From the NCBI GenBank assembly GCA_007121785.1, contig SKJX01000028.1, positions 1 through 35,705 of the forward strand: 35,705 bases of DNA, written 5' to 3'. The notes beneath the pieces are model-generated. The model saw only the letters and a list, made by a program, of their open reading frames with translations, ran no database searches and had not been told where the DNA came from. This document shows, piece after piece, positions 8,163 to 16,055 of the stretch. The position numbers were made by a program, and so were the translations under genes. Within the stretch, counting starts at the first letter, position 1. Each line of letters opens with the position of its first letter. Source of the stretch: Nitriliruptoraceae bacterium. GTDB taxonomy: Bacteria > Actinomycetota > Nitriliruptoria > Nitriliruptorales > Nitriliruptoraceae.

Positions 8163-9011
8163 TCACCTCCTTGGCTCGAACGGCGGGTCGGCGTGGGCAC
8201 CCTCCGGTTCGTGCGGCGACCATCGACGGACCCGCGCGACGACCAGGACCACGACGCCGGCCAAGAGCGCCAGGCCGACGGCGAACAGCGCGCTCGAGAC
8301 CTGGTCCACCTCACGCACCCCGGCAGGTGAGCGCGGTGTGTCGTCAACCAGGTCGAGGTAGGCCACGAGATCGTCGATGTCGTCGTCGTCCAGGACGGCG
8401 GGATCGAACCCGGGCATCTCGAACGGGCCGATCCGGGTCGCCTGGTGGATCGCCACGTCGTCGAGCCCGACCAGCGGCGGGACCTGCGTCGCGGCCCCGG
8501 AGATCCCACCGTCCGCCGCCGCGCCGTGACAGGCGGCGCAGTTGCGGACGTAGGCGTCCTGGCCGCGGGAGGCGTCGCCCTCGCCGATCGTCGGGATCGC
8601 ACCGGGCAGGTCGAACCGTTCCGCGGCGTAGACGGCCAACGCCTCGCGCTCCTGTTCATCGAGCACGTCGGTGCGGATACCGACCTCCGGGGCGACGATC
8701 GGCATGCGCCCGGTCCGCACCGTCAGGTCCCAGTAGTTGATGTCGGTCTCGTCGATCGCCGGTGCACCCAGGTCACCGCTGCCGGTGCCACCCTCGGCCC
8801 GCGTGCCGTGGCAGGCGGCGCAGTTGTCCTGGAACACCTCGCCACCGCGGGTGTAGAGATCGTCCTGCGCAGACGCCTGCGTGCCGAACGTGGCGGCGAA
8901 GCCCGCGGCGGCCAGTAGCGTGACAACCCCCAACCAGCGCGAACCAGAGTGAGCCCGACGGCCTCGGCGGTGCTTGGATAGCCCCCCCTGTGGGGTGGCG
9001 TTGCGCTCCAT
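8163..9011 (-). CDS. qcrC: Dihaem cytochrome c subunit QcrC
   Basis: 282 aa. An N-terminal signal/anchor (about 25-48, ending TQASAQ) is followed by two cytochrome c domains, each with CAACH: residues 64-68 and 158-162. Probable axial Met residues are M103 and M199. A C-terminal helix at about 239-260 anchors it. This is the actinobacterial QcrC layout, in which the dihaem protein replaces a separate cytochrome c and passes electrons straight to oxidase subunit II. The ATG at 9011 was chosen because it gives a normal signal region. It has only a weak GGGA ribosome site. It is the first gene of the eight-gene respiratory operon, and a perfect hairpin lies just upstream in the leader. Confidence 0.93.
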   Translation of the reverse strand: MERNATPQGGLSKHRRGRRAHSGSRWLGVVTLLAAAGFAATFGTQASAQDDLYTRGGEVFQDNCAACHGTRAEGGTGSGDLGAPAIDETDINYWDLTVRTGRMPIVAPEVGIRTDVLDEQEREALAVYAAERFDLPGAIPTIGEGDASRGQDAYVRNCAACHGAAADGGISGAATQVPPLVGLDDVAIHQATRIGPFEMPGFDPAVLDDDDIDDLVAYLDLVDDTPRSPAGVREVDQVSSALFAVGLALLAGVVVLVVARVRRWSPHEPEGAHADPPFEPRR

Positions 9012-9028
9012 CGTGGTCCCATGATCAC

Positions 9029-9049
9029 GCCCGTCCGCTGAGGACGGGC
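9029..9049 (-). promoter_or_regulatory. Leader hairpin of the respiratory operon
   Basis: GCCCGTCC (9029-9036) and GGACGGGC (9042-9049) form a perfect eight-base stem with a five-base loop. It begins 17 bases upstream of the qcrC start codon, so it falls in the untranslated leader and could cover or frame the ribosome site. A role in translation control or mRNA stability is inference. Confidence 0.45.
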
Positions 9050-9274
9050 CTGCCTGCCGCGTCGTGCCGGACGAGGTGCGAAGCCAACCACGAGATCGGG
9101 GTCGCATGCCGGCACGGTGCCAACGTGTGACCAGGTGTCCGTTCGGCCGAGGTTAGACCGCGGGCTCGGAAGGTGCGGCGCAGATCGGCCGCCTGCACGG
9201 CTGGGATCACCGGCTCGGTGGGCCACCTCCTGGTGCGGCCACTACGCTGTCGTCGGCCGACGCAGGAGCCGCTC

Positions 9275-9556
9275 GTGGACGTGTTGCAGACCTGGATCAC
9301 CGTCGGGGTCCCCGGCCTGGTGATCGTGGGCGGGTTGTTCGTGGGCCGGTCCCGGTTGCGGGCCTGGATCGGGTACGCGGTCCTCCTGGCGTTGATCGTC
9401 ACCTTCGCCCTGATCCCGGGCGGTGGGTTCTCGGCCGCGTTGATCGGCCTGCTCGCCGTGGTGTTCGTCGCGACGGGGCGCGGGACGCACCTGGATGCGC
9501 GCTACAACGAGCATCACGAGGAGCGTGGCAGCTTCACCACCGCCGACCGCGGTTGA
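9275..9556 (+). CDS. Small membrane protein of unknown function
   Basis: 93 aa starting at GTG 9275. I chose this start because AGGAG at 9264-9268 precedes it by six bases. Two or three hydrophobic segments are visible: about residues 8-20 (VGVPGLVIVGGLFVG), 25-42 (WIGYAVLLALIVTFALIPG) and 46-58 (SAALIGLLAVVFVATG). A hydrophilic, charged tail (YNEHHEERGSFTTADRG) follows. I do not recognise a family. It is divergent from the respiratory operon with a 263-base shared upstream region and converges on the lipoprotein gene. The stop codon lies inside the first copy of a 22-base direct repeat. Confidence 0.7.
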   Translation: MDVLQTWITVGVPGLVIVGGLFVGRSRLRAWIGYAVLLALIVTFALIPGGGFSAALIGLLAVVFVATGRGTHLDARYNEHHEERGSFTTADRG

Positions 9557-9584
9557 TCGGCTCCACCGCCGACCGCGGTTGATC
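9537..9584. repeat. 22-base direct repeat spanning a stop codon
   Basis: A 22-base unit at 9537-9558 is repeated exactly at 9563-9584 with a period of 26 bases. The first copy encodes the last residues and the TGA stop of the small membrane protein gene. The second lies just beyond it. It looks like a recent local tandem duplication by slippage. Confidence 0.8.
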
Positions 9585-9602
9585 CGCACCACACCGGTCG
9601 GG

Positions 9603-10169
9603 TCAGTAGCCGGCGCCGTCGTCCTCGTCGTCCCTCTCCTCGACGTCGTCGCCTGCGTCACGGACCGGTGTGCCGTCGGTTTCGACGACCCACCAGGCGT
9701 CCTGGACACCCTGGCCGGTGGCATCGCCCGGTTCCTGGTCGCTGGCCCAGAGGTAGACCGGCCAGCCGTCGTAGGTGACCTGCAGGCTGCCGTCGTCGCG
9801 TTCGGTGGTGTTGAGCAGTGCGGCGTCCACGCCGTCACCAGCGACCGGGTCCTCGTCGATCAGCGGTGGCCACGCCGCGGCGCAGTCGTCGTAGCAGGTG
9901 CTCTCACCCTGGTCGTCCGGGTCGAACAGGTAGAGGGTCATGCCGTCGCCGTCGACGAGCACCTCGCCGAGGTCGGTCGACCCGATGGCGACGGTCGCGT
10001 CGTCCACCTGCACGACGTCGTCGCCCGCGTCCGCGTCCTCGCCCTCGTCGGATGCCATGTCGGGCACCTCCTCGCCGCACGCCGCGAGGGCCAGCGCCAG
10101 CACCGCAACGGCAGCCAGGCGACGGCGTGACGGCGTCGGTCGGTTCGCTCGTGATGGCGCCGTGCGCAT
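9603..10169 (-). CDS. Secreted lipoprotein with two Lipoprotein_15 (COG4315-type) repeats
   Basis: 188 aa. The ATG at 10169 is preceded by GAGGAG with suitable spacing. A signal peptide with lipobox LAAC places the lipidated Cys at residue 31. After a short acidic linker come two copies of the secreted repeat family. The first is LVDGDGMTLYLFDPDDQGES followed by CYDDCAAAWPPL, with two Cys flanking the conserved WPPL. The second is YDGWPVYLWASDQEPGDATG, ending in DAWWVV. The C-terminus is highly acidic. The family is surface-exposed and of unknown biochemical role. The gene follows the sigma/anti-sigma pair by 67 bases on the same strand and may be part of its regulon. Confidence 0.85.
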   Translation of the reverse strand: MRTAPSRANRPTPSRRRLAAVAVLALALAACGEEVPDMASDEGEDADAGDDVVQVDDATVAIGSTDLGEVLVDGDGMTLYLFDPDDQGESTCYDDCAAAWPPLIDEDPVAGDGVDAALLNTTERDDGSLQVTYDGWPVYLWASDQEPGDATGQGVQDAWWVVETDGTPVRDAGDDVEERDDEDDGAGY

Positions 10170-10236
10170 GATGCGCTCCTCTTCCACGTCGGTGCCGGTC
10201 TCGCCCTTCGGATACGACCGGTGGGGTGGGTTCGGT

Positions 10237-10905
10237 TCACCGCAGCGTCGGGATGTCCGCACGCAGGACCGTCTCCCCGGCGTGCGCGGGATCGCGGGCA
10301 TCGGGTTCGGCGGTGACCCAGAACGTCTGGAAGTCCTCCAGGGAGCCGTCCGCCGTGAGCTCGACCGTGAGGCGTTCGGCGTCGTGGCTGAGCTGGCCGA
10401 TGCTCATGATGCGGCGGTCGCCGGTGTACAGCCACGCCTCGTAGGTGCCCGGTTCCGGCAACGGTTCGAGGTCCTCGAGCTCCAACCGCACCAGCACGGA
10501 GCCGTTCCGCTGCGAGAACGAGACGGACCCCGAGGCGTCGTACGGCTCCTCGCCGTCGAGGGCGACGACGACCTCTGGGCTCCGGGTGGGAGTGAGCTGC
10601 CACCCCGCCAGCCCACCGATCACCGCGGCGACGACGGATGCGGCCACCGCGATCCGTGCCCAACGGCGTCGGACCTGCGCTCGTGCGGTGCCGGCGACGA
10701 TGGCGTCCCGGACCCGCTCGGGCACCTGCGCAGGCGCGGTTCGGGCCAGCTCCAGCAGCGCTGGCGTGCCGGCCAGTCCGGCGTGCTGTTCGCGGCAGTC
10801 GGGACAGCGTTCGAGATGCGCCTCGACCTCACGCGTCTCGGCCGGATCGAGCCCGTTCAGGACGTAGCCACCCAACTGGTGCTGGTCGCGCTCGCAGCCG
10901 CTCAC
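10237..10905 (-). CDS. Zinc-binding anti-sigma factor, RskA-like
   Basis: 222 aa. The GTG at 10905 overlaps the sigma factor stop (GTGA). The N-terminus has the zinc anti-sigma signature H30-x3-C34-x2-C37 (HLERCPDC), which binds and inhibits the partner sigma factor. One transmembrane helix lies at about 83-103. The C-terminal extracytoplasmic domain (about 110-220) matches the anti-sigma-K RskA domain, including LPEPGTYEAWLYTGDRRIMSIG. RskA-type proteins are released by regulated proteolysis. The overlap with the sigma gene makes it the cognate regulator. The signal sensed is unknown. Confidence 0.9.
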   Translation of the reverse strand: MSGCERDQHQLGGYVLNGLDPAETREVEAHLERCPDCREQHAGLAGTPALLELARTAPAQVPERVRDAIVAGTARAQVRRRWARIAVAASVVAAVIGGLAGWQLTPTRSPEVVVALDGEEPYDASGSVSFSQRNGSVLVRLELEDLEPLPEPGTYEAWLYTGDRRIMSIGQLSHDAERLTVELTADGSLEDFQTFWVTAEPDARDPAHAGETVLRADIPTLR

Positions 10906-11450
10906 GCATCCACCTCCAGTTCCTCGCAAGCCAACCGGAACGCCTTGAGGGCGTAGAAGGTCCGGGACTTCACGGTGCCCAGGGGCAGACCGAGCCGATC
11001 GGCGACCTCCGTCTGCACCAGGCCGCGGAAGTAGGCCAGTTCCAGGATCTGGCGGTGCTCGTTGCTGAGCCGGTCCAGCGCCGCTCGGACCGCTTCGGCC
11101 CGCAACAACGATGCGAGCTCGTCGATGATCTCGGCCTGCTCGGGGAGATCGTCCGACGGCTGCGCATGCGGTTGCGAGCGGTAGAGGTCGATGACGGCGC
11201 TGCGGGCGATGGTGAACACCCACGTGCGGACCGACCCGCGGGCCGGGTCGTAGCGGTCAGCCCGCCGCCACAGCGTCGTCATCACCAGTTGCACCAGTTC
11301 CTCGGCGAGCATCGGGTCGCCGAGCCGGCGCAGGGCGAAGCCGTACAACGGTCCGGCGTACACGTCGTAGAGGGCACGGACCGCGCCCTCGTCGCCGCGG
11401 GCGGCGTGCGATACCAGCGTCGCCTCCGAGCCGGCGGTGGAGTGGCTCAC
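10902..11450 (-). CDS. ECF-family sigma factor (SigK/SigL-like)
   Basis: 182 aa with the usual two ECF domains. Region 2 is near residues 20-90 (AEELVQLVMTTLWRRADRY, then VRTWVFTIARSAVIDLYR). Region 4 is near 115-175 (LSNEHRQILELAYFRGLVQ, then VADRLGLPLGTVKSRTFYAL, a helix-turn-helix). The GTG at 11450 gives a normal ECF length and has GAGG about eight bases upstream. Longer starts would overlap the divergent miaB gene. It directs RNA polymerase to a small regulon and is held inactive by the overlapping anti-sigma gene. The SigK-like label rests on the RskA partner and overall resemblance. Confidence 0.9.
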   Translation of the reverse strand: MSHSTAGSEATLVSHAARGDEGAVRALYDVYAGPLYGFALRRLGDPMLAEELVQLVMTTLWRRADRYDPARGSVRTWVFTIARSAVIDLYRSQPHAQPSDDLPEQAEIIDELASLLRAEAVRAALDRLSNEHRQILELAYFRGLVQTEVADRLGLPLGTVKSRTFYALKAFRLACEELEVDA

Positions 11451-11662
11451 GTGTGGAACCTCGAGGCTGGTGCCCCCGGTCGGGGCCCCTCCATTGACGC
11501 ATACGCGGCGAGGACGCGCACGGTTCACCTCGATCGAGGCGATCGACCCCATCGCCGTCCGCATCGGCCCACCCGAGCTCAGGACCGGCCCACCGGGTCG
11601 TGCCGGGGTAGCCGGATACGCTCGCCTATCGCAGCAACGACCGACCGTCGAGGTCCCCGTAC

Positions 11663-13156
11663 ATGCCACGCAACTACTTCATCCGCACCTTCGGGTGCCA
11701 GATGAACGAGCACGACTCCGGTCGTGCCGCCGGCCTGCTGGAGTCCCTGGGCTACCGGCGTGCGGCATCGGAGGACGACGCCGACCTGGTCCTGCTCAAC
11801 ACCTGCGCGGTCCGGGAGAACGCCGACAACAAGCTCTACGGCACCCTCGGCCACCTCAAGTCACGCAAGGACGCCAGGCAAGCCGCCGGTGAGGACCTCA
11901 CGATCGTCGTCGGTGGCTGCCTCGCCCAGAAGGACGGCGCCACGGTCGCGGACAAGGCCCCGTGGGTGGACGTGGTCTACGGCACGCACAACCTCGTCGA
12001 TCTGCCGCAGCTGCTCGCACAGGCCGACTCCGCCGAGGTGCCGGTCATCGAACTGGTCGAGCAGCTCGAGACCTTCCCGTCGGCGCTACCGGCCAAGCGC
12101 GACGTCCGCCACCATGCCTGGGTCTCGATCGCGGTCGGGTGCAACAACGCGTGCACCTTCTGCATCGTGCCGAGCCTGCGCGGCCCCGAGCGCTCCCGCC
12201 GGATCGGCGAGATCGTCCACGAGGTCGAGCAGTTGGTCGCCGACGACGTCGTCGAGGTGACGCTGCTCGGCCAGAACGTCAACTCGTACGGCCGCGATCT
12301 CGCCGGAGCCAGCCGTTTCGCGGAGCTGCTCCGGGAGCTGGGGGAGATTGACGGGCTGGAACGTGTCCGGTTCACCTCACCGCATCCGCGCGACTTCACC
12401 GAGGACGTCCTGCAGGCGATGGCCGACACCCCCAACGTGATGCCGCACCTGCACCTGCCGCTGCAGTCGGGCTCCGATCGGGTCCTCCGGGCGATGCGTC
12501 GCTCGTACCGTCGACGCCGGTTCCTGGCGCTGGTCGAGCGCACCCGCGAGTTGCTGCCGGATGCGTCGCTGACCACCGACATCATCGTCGGCTTCCCCGG
12601 CGAGACCGACGAGGACTTCCAGGCGACCCTCGAGGTGGTCGAGCAGGTCCGGTTCGACCAGGCGTTCACGTTCCAGTTCTCGCCGCGGCCGGGCACCCCG
12701 GCAGCGGCGATGACCGACGGATCCGTCGACCCGCACGTGGTGGGCGAGCGCTACCGGCGGCTGGAAGCCGCGACCCGCCAGCACTCGCAGGAAGCCCACG
12801 AGCGGCTGGTCGGCACCGTGCAGGAGCTGCTGATCGACTCGCCGTCCAAGACCGACGCCTCGCGCTGGTCGGGACGGACCCGCGGCAACCACCTGGTGCA
12901 TCTGCCAGCGCCGAGCTTCGCCGACGGTGTCGAGCCGCCGTTCGCCCCCGGGGACCTCGTGACCGCCGAGGTGGTGGAGGCAGCCGCCAACTACGCGATC
13001 GCCGACGAGGCACGTGACGTGCGGCGCACGGCCGCGGGTCGGACGACCTCCGCGGCGCTGGCACGCGGGGAGAGCTGGCGGACCGCGACCCAGACGGCGG
13101 CGCCGGTTGCGCCGGCCGGTGCACAGCTGCCGGTGGTCGGTGCTCCGGCCCGCTGA
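11663..13156 (+). CDS. miaB: tRNA-2-methylthio-N6-dimethylallyladenosine synthase MiaB
   Basis: 497 aa methylthiotransferase that adds a methylthio group to i6A37 in tRNAs reading codons that start with U. The N-terminal UPF0004 domain carries cluster ligands C12 ([11 protein letters not shown]), C48 (NTCAVREN) and C86 (GGCLAQ). The radical-SAM domain has C160, C164 and C167 in [17 protein letters not shown] domain follows (about 385-455). The QMNEHDS signature and the ASSOCIATION with miaA favour MiaB over RimO or MtaB. The ATG at 11663 directly precedes [14 protein letters not shown]. The last 60 residues are an Ala/Thr-rich extension beyond the TRAM domain. An orphan kinase gene separates it from miaA. 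Confidence 0.96.
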   Translation: MPRNYFIRTFGCQMNEHDSGRAAGLLESLGYRRAASEDDADLVLLNTCAVRENADNKLYGTLGHLKSRKDARQAAGEDLTIVVGGCLAQKDGATVADKAPWVDVVYGTHNLVDLPQLLAQADSAEVPVIELVEQLETFPSALPAKRDVRHHAWVSIAVGCNNACTFCIVPSLRGPERSRRIGEIVHEVEQLVADDVVEVTLLGQNVNSYGRDLAGASRFAELLRELGEIDGLERVRFTSPHPRDFTEDVLQAMADTPNVMPHLHLPLQSGSDRVLRAMRRSYRRRRFLALVERTRELLPDASLTTDIIVGFPGETDEDFQATLEVVEQVRFDQAFTFQFSPRPGTPAAAMTDGSVDPHVVGERYRRLEAATRQHSQEAHERLVGTVQELLIDSPSKTDASRWSGRTRGNHLVHLPAPSFADGVEPPFAPGDLVTAEVVEAAANYAIADEARDVRRTAAGRTTSAALARGESWRTATQTAAPVAPAGAQLPVVGAPAR

Positions 13157-13226
13157 TCCACCGGCTGGACCCACGGCGATCGGCGGTGGGCGGATAGCAT
13201 CGGTGGACGTAGGGTGAAGGGACACC

Positions 13227-14729
13227 GTGACGCTGGATGCCGCGGGTACCGGCTCCCAGGGGCCGTCGCTTGCGGTGCTGCTCGATCGGCTCCCCGAGCG
13301 TGTGCTGTGCTACCGCCAGCGCGATCGGGTGATCCATTACGTCAACGCGGCGGAGGCGGCGGAGTATGGGCGACGGCCGCAGGAGCTGATCGGCTACCGG
13401 CTTGACGATGCGCTCGGCCCGACGGAGGCGTCACGGTTGGCCTCGCATGCCGGGGACCTCACGCAGCAGGAACCGGTCCGCTCGACGATCACCCGCGAGG
13501 GTGACCGGTGGATCGAGTGGGTCGATCAGTTGCTGGTCGGCCCCGAGCCGGCGGTGCTCGCGGTCGGTCGAGACGTCACCGAACGTGAGGACGCCGTTCG
13601 CGAGCTCGCCGCCTCGGAGCACCGTCTCCGCCTGGTGCTGGACGCTGCGCCCGTCGGGATGGCGCTCGTCGACCTCGACGGCACCCTGCGGCAGGTCAAC
13701 CGGGCGCTGTGTCGCTTCCTCGGCCGATCCGAGGACGAGCTGGTGGGGATGTCGAGCCTGGACTTGACCCACCCCGACGACGTGGAGGCGGACCTGGCCT
13801 ACCGCCGGAGCCTGCGGGACGGCGAGCCGGCTGACGACACCCTGGCGAAGCGGTACCTGCGGCCGGATGGCTCGGTCGTCTGGGGGATGCTGAAGGTGTC
13901 GCTCCTCACCGACGAGGCCGGCGAGCCGGTGCAGATGGTCGGCCAGGTCGTCGACATGACCGAGCAGATGCAACGCGAAGCGGAGCTTCAACGCGCGGCG
14001 GCGACCGAGCGCGCTGCGGCGGACCGACTCCGGGAACTGGACGAGACCAAGAACACCTTCCTCTCGGCGGTCTCCCACGAGCTGCGTACCCCGCTGACCT
14101 CCGTGCTGGGGTTCGCCAAGCTCGTGCGAGATCGCCACCACGAGCTGCCGCCGGATCGACTGGCGTCGTCGCTGGAGGCCCTGGCCCGCAACGCCGACCG
14201 GCTGGCCGAGCTGCTCGCCGATCTGTTGGATGTCGACCGGATCATGCGTGGTCGGTCGTTGCCGCTGCGATCCGGTTGGGTGGACGTTGCGGAGGTGGTC
14301 GCCGACGCGCTCACGAACGTCGACCTGCAGGACCGGGCGGTCACCCGTGACCTGACGCCCGTGGAGATCCTGGCCGATCGTGCCAAGCTCGAACGGGTCG
14401 TGATCAACCTGATCGCCAACGCCGTCCGGCACACCCCGGAGGGGAGCGCTATCGAGGTCACCGTGGCCTCGACCGACGGGGGAGCCCGGCTGACCGTCGC
14501 CGACCGGGGCCCCGGGGTGCCCGACGAGCTGAAGGCGGCCATCTTCGAAGCTTTCGATCTCGGGCCGAACGAGGCGCCGCACGTCGGGGGTACGGGCATC
14601 GGCCTGGCTCTGGTGCGCGGGTTCGTCGAACTCCATGGTGGCGGAGTCTGGGTCGAGGACCGTCCCGGTGGCGGGGCGGCCTTCCAGGTCGAGTTGCCGC
14701 GCCATCCTCCGGCCGGTGGAGGACGCTGA
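13227..14729 (+). CDS. Orphan PAS-PAS sensor histidine kinase
   Basis: 500 aa soluble kinase with no transmembrane segment. Two PAS domains cover about residues 15-120 and 130-250; the second has the PAC-like end YLRPDGSVVWG...VVDMTEQ. A short coiled coil (250-275) leads to a HisKA domain with phosphoacceptor H284 in SHELRTPLTS. The HATPase domain has an N-box NLIANAVRHTPEG, G1 DRGPGVPDE and G2 GGTGIGLALV. The GTG start at 13227 has GAAGGGA upstream. No response regulator is encoded in the window. The gene lies between miaB and miaA, and its end sets the miaA ribosome site, so it is probably co-transcribed with miaA. Ligand and partner are unknown. Confidence 0.92.
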   Translation: MTLDAAGTGSQGPSLAVLLDRLPERVLCYRQRDRVIHYVNAAEAAEYGRRPQELIGYRLDDALGPTEASRLASHAGDLTQQEPVRSTITREGDRWIEWVDQLLVGPEPAVLAVGRDVTEREDAVRELAASEHRLRLVLDAAPVGMALVDLDGTLRQVNRALCRFLGRSEDELVGMSSLDLTHPDDVEADLAYRRSLRDGEPADDTLAKRYLRPDGSVVWGMLKVSLLTDEAGEPVQMVGQVVDMTEQMQREAELQRAAATERAAADRLRELDETKNTFLSAVSHELRTPLTSVLGFAKLVRDRHHELPPDRLASSLEALARNADRLAELLADLLDVDRIMRGRSLPLRSGWVDVAEVVADALTNVDLQDRAVTRDLTPVEILADRAKLERVVINLIANAVRHTPEGSAIEVTVASTDGGARLTVADRGPGVPDELKAAIFEAFDLGPNEAPHVGGTGIGLALVRGFVELHGGGVWVEDRPGGGAAFQVELPRHPPAGGGR

Positions 14730-14730
14730 G

Positions 14731-15633
14731 GTGCCGGTCCTCGCGATCGTCGGACCGACGGCGTCAGGGAAGTCGGACGCGGCGTGGTCGCTCGCGCGCC
14801 GACGCATCGCAGACGGGTGCCCCACCGAGGTGGTCGCCGTCGATGCGTTCACCGTCTACCGCGGCATGGACGTCGGCACCGCGAAGCCGTCGCCGGCGGT
14901 CCGCGAGCAGGTGCCCCACCACCTCATCGACGTGCTCGATCCGGACGAGGAGCTCACGGTGGCCAGCTTCCGTCGGCTGGCGAGGTCGGTGATCGACGAC
15001 GTCCGCGCTCGCGGAGCCACCCCGTTGCTGGTCGGCGGTTCCGGGCTGTACTTCCGTGCCGTGGTCGATCCGCTGACCTTCCCGCCCACCGATCCGGGGG
15101 TGCGGGCTCGGCTCGAGCGATGCTGGCAGCAGGACCCGACAGGTGCGCACGCGGTCCTCGAACAGCAGGATCCGGTCGCGGCCGGGCGGATCGATCCACG
15201 CAACCTGCGGCGCACGGTCCGAGCGTTGGAGGTGATCGAGCTCACCGGTGACACCTTCTCCGGGTTCGACGACGGGTTCGACCGGCATACCTCGATCTAC
15301 CCTGACCTCGAGGTCGCCTACCTCGAACCGGACGGGGCGACGCTGCGGACCCGCATCCGTGACCGGGCGGAACGGATGGTCGACGCGGGCCTGCTGGAGG
15401 AGGCCCGTCGGCTCCGGGCCGCCGGGCCGTTGTCGCGCACCGCCGCGCAGGCGATCGGCTACGCGGAGGCGTTCGCGGTGCTCGATGGTCAGCTCGATGT
15501 AACCCAACTGGCCGACGCCGTCGCCCGTCGCACCTGGCGCTACGCGAAGCGACAGCGATCCTGGTTCCGCACCGATCCGCGCTGCGTCGCCGAGACGGCC
15601 GATGAGGTGGTCGCCCGCCTCGCGTCCGTGTGA
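14731..15633 (+). CDS. miaA: tRNA dimethylallyltransferase MiaA
   Basis: 300 aa. It transfers the dimethylallyl group to A37 of tRNAs, making the substrate of MiaB. The P-loop GPTASGKS is at residues 8-15. VVAVDAFTVYRGMDVGTAKP follows near residues 35-54, with VPHHLIDVLDPDEELTVASF next and LVGGSGLYFRAVVDPL near 99. The usual DSMQ-type motif reads DAFT here. I chose GTG 14731 because GGAGG at 14718-14722 lies eight bases upstream, only one base after the kinase stop. That overlap of signals suggests coupling to the kinase gene. Length is normal for the family. Confidence 0.95.
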   Translation: MPVLAIVGPTASGKSDAAWSLARRRIADGCPTEVVAVDAFTVYRGMDVGTAKPSPAVREQVPHHLIDVLDPDEELTVASFRRLARSVIDDVRARGATPLLVGGSGLYFRAVVDPLTFPPTDPGVRARLERCWQQDPTGAHAVLEQQDPVAAGRIDPRNLRRTVRALEVIELTGDTFSGFDDGFDRHTSIYPDLEVAYLEPDGATLRTRIRDRAERMVDAGLLEEARRLRAAGPLSRTAAQAIGYAEAFAVLDGQLDVTQLADAVARRTWRYAKRQRSWFRTDPRCVAETADEVVARLASV

Positions 15634-15669
15634 GGTCGTCAGGAGGCTGCGTGCGGCCGCGCCTGCGGT

Positions 15670-15786
15670 GACGTGTGGAGCGGACGAGGCGCCAGGGCTG
15701 CGCAGCGCTCCACGGATCCCGCTGCGGGCGGGGACGTGTGGAGTGTTCGAGATGCCCAGGCCCTGCAGCGCTCCACGGATCCCGCT
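15670..15786. repeat. Tandem imperfect 63-base repeat, each copy a stem-loop
   Basis: Two copies are offset by exactly 63 bases. Each begins GACGTGTGGAG (15670-15680 and 15733-15743) and ends with the identical 21-base block at 15703-15723 and 15766-15786. Within copy 1, GTGGAGCG (15675-15682) pairs with CGCTCCAC (15706-15713). In copy 2 the left arm reads GTGGAGTG, which still pairs with CGCTCCAC through one G-U. The loops (23 bases) differ at about half their positions. Conserved stems with divergent loops suggest a structured RNA or REP-like element between miaA and the rhodopsin gene. Confidence 0.75.
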
Positions 15787-15828
15787 CCGGCCGTGCTCCG
15801 GTGCCGGCGACAGCCACGGGCCGGGCTG

Positions 15829-15862
15829 GTCCACGGTGGCGGTCACCCCCGGGGGCGTGGAC
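15829..15862. repeat. Inverted repeat upstream of the rhodopsin
   Basis: GTCCACG (15829-15835) and CGTGGAC (15856-15862) are perfect inverted arms. The loop contains a second palindrome, CCCCCGGGGG (15846-15855). It could be a terminator for the miaA transcript or an operator. There is no T-tract. Confidence 0.45.
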
Positions 15863-16055
15863 GCGCGACACCAGCTGGCCATGCTCAGCGCAGCAACTGG
15901 CTGAACCGGGCATACGTCGACCGTCCGGCATCGAAGCTCGTTCGTGACACGCTGAGATGAACAGCCTCGTCCGGCACCGCGGGTGCCGGGTCCACAGCGC
16001 GGAGTCTGGGAGCGTGGCACCCCACCCCTTACCCCCGTCAGAAGGATCCCCGTCC

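Larger units (their letters stand above)
15634..16055. other. Gene-free region upstream of the rhodopsin with stem-loop repeats
   Basis: 422 bases without a convincing coding region. Short open frames exist but overlap the repeats and have no family resemblance. The stretch holds a tandem pair of hairpin units (15670-15786), a further inverted repeat (15829-15862), and then the rhodopsin leader. I see no clear -35/-10 pair. Confidence 0.6.

Noticed and set aside
11663-13156. RimO or MtaB instead of MiaB
   Set aside because: The GCQMNEHDS signature, the TRAM domain and the nearby miaA favour MiaB.
13431-14852. Long minus-strand open frame under the histidine kinase
   Set aside because: No recognisable domain, and the plus strand carries an intact kinase with all motifs.
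15602-15960. Short open frames between miaA and the rhodopsin
   Set aside because: They run through the tandem hairpin repeats in several frames at once and encode Ala/Arg/Pro-rich sequence without ribosome sites.
15957-16055. ATG 15957 as the rhodopsin start
   Set aside because: It adds 33 residues unlike any rhodopsin N-terminus. GTG 16056 has a well-placed GAAGGA and aligns with KR2.
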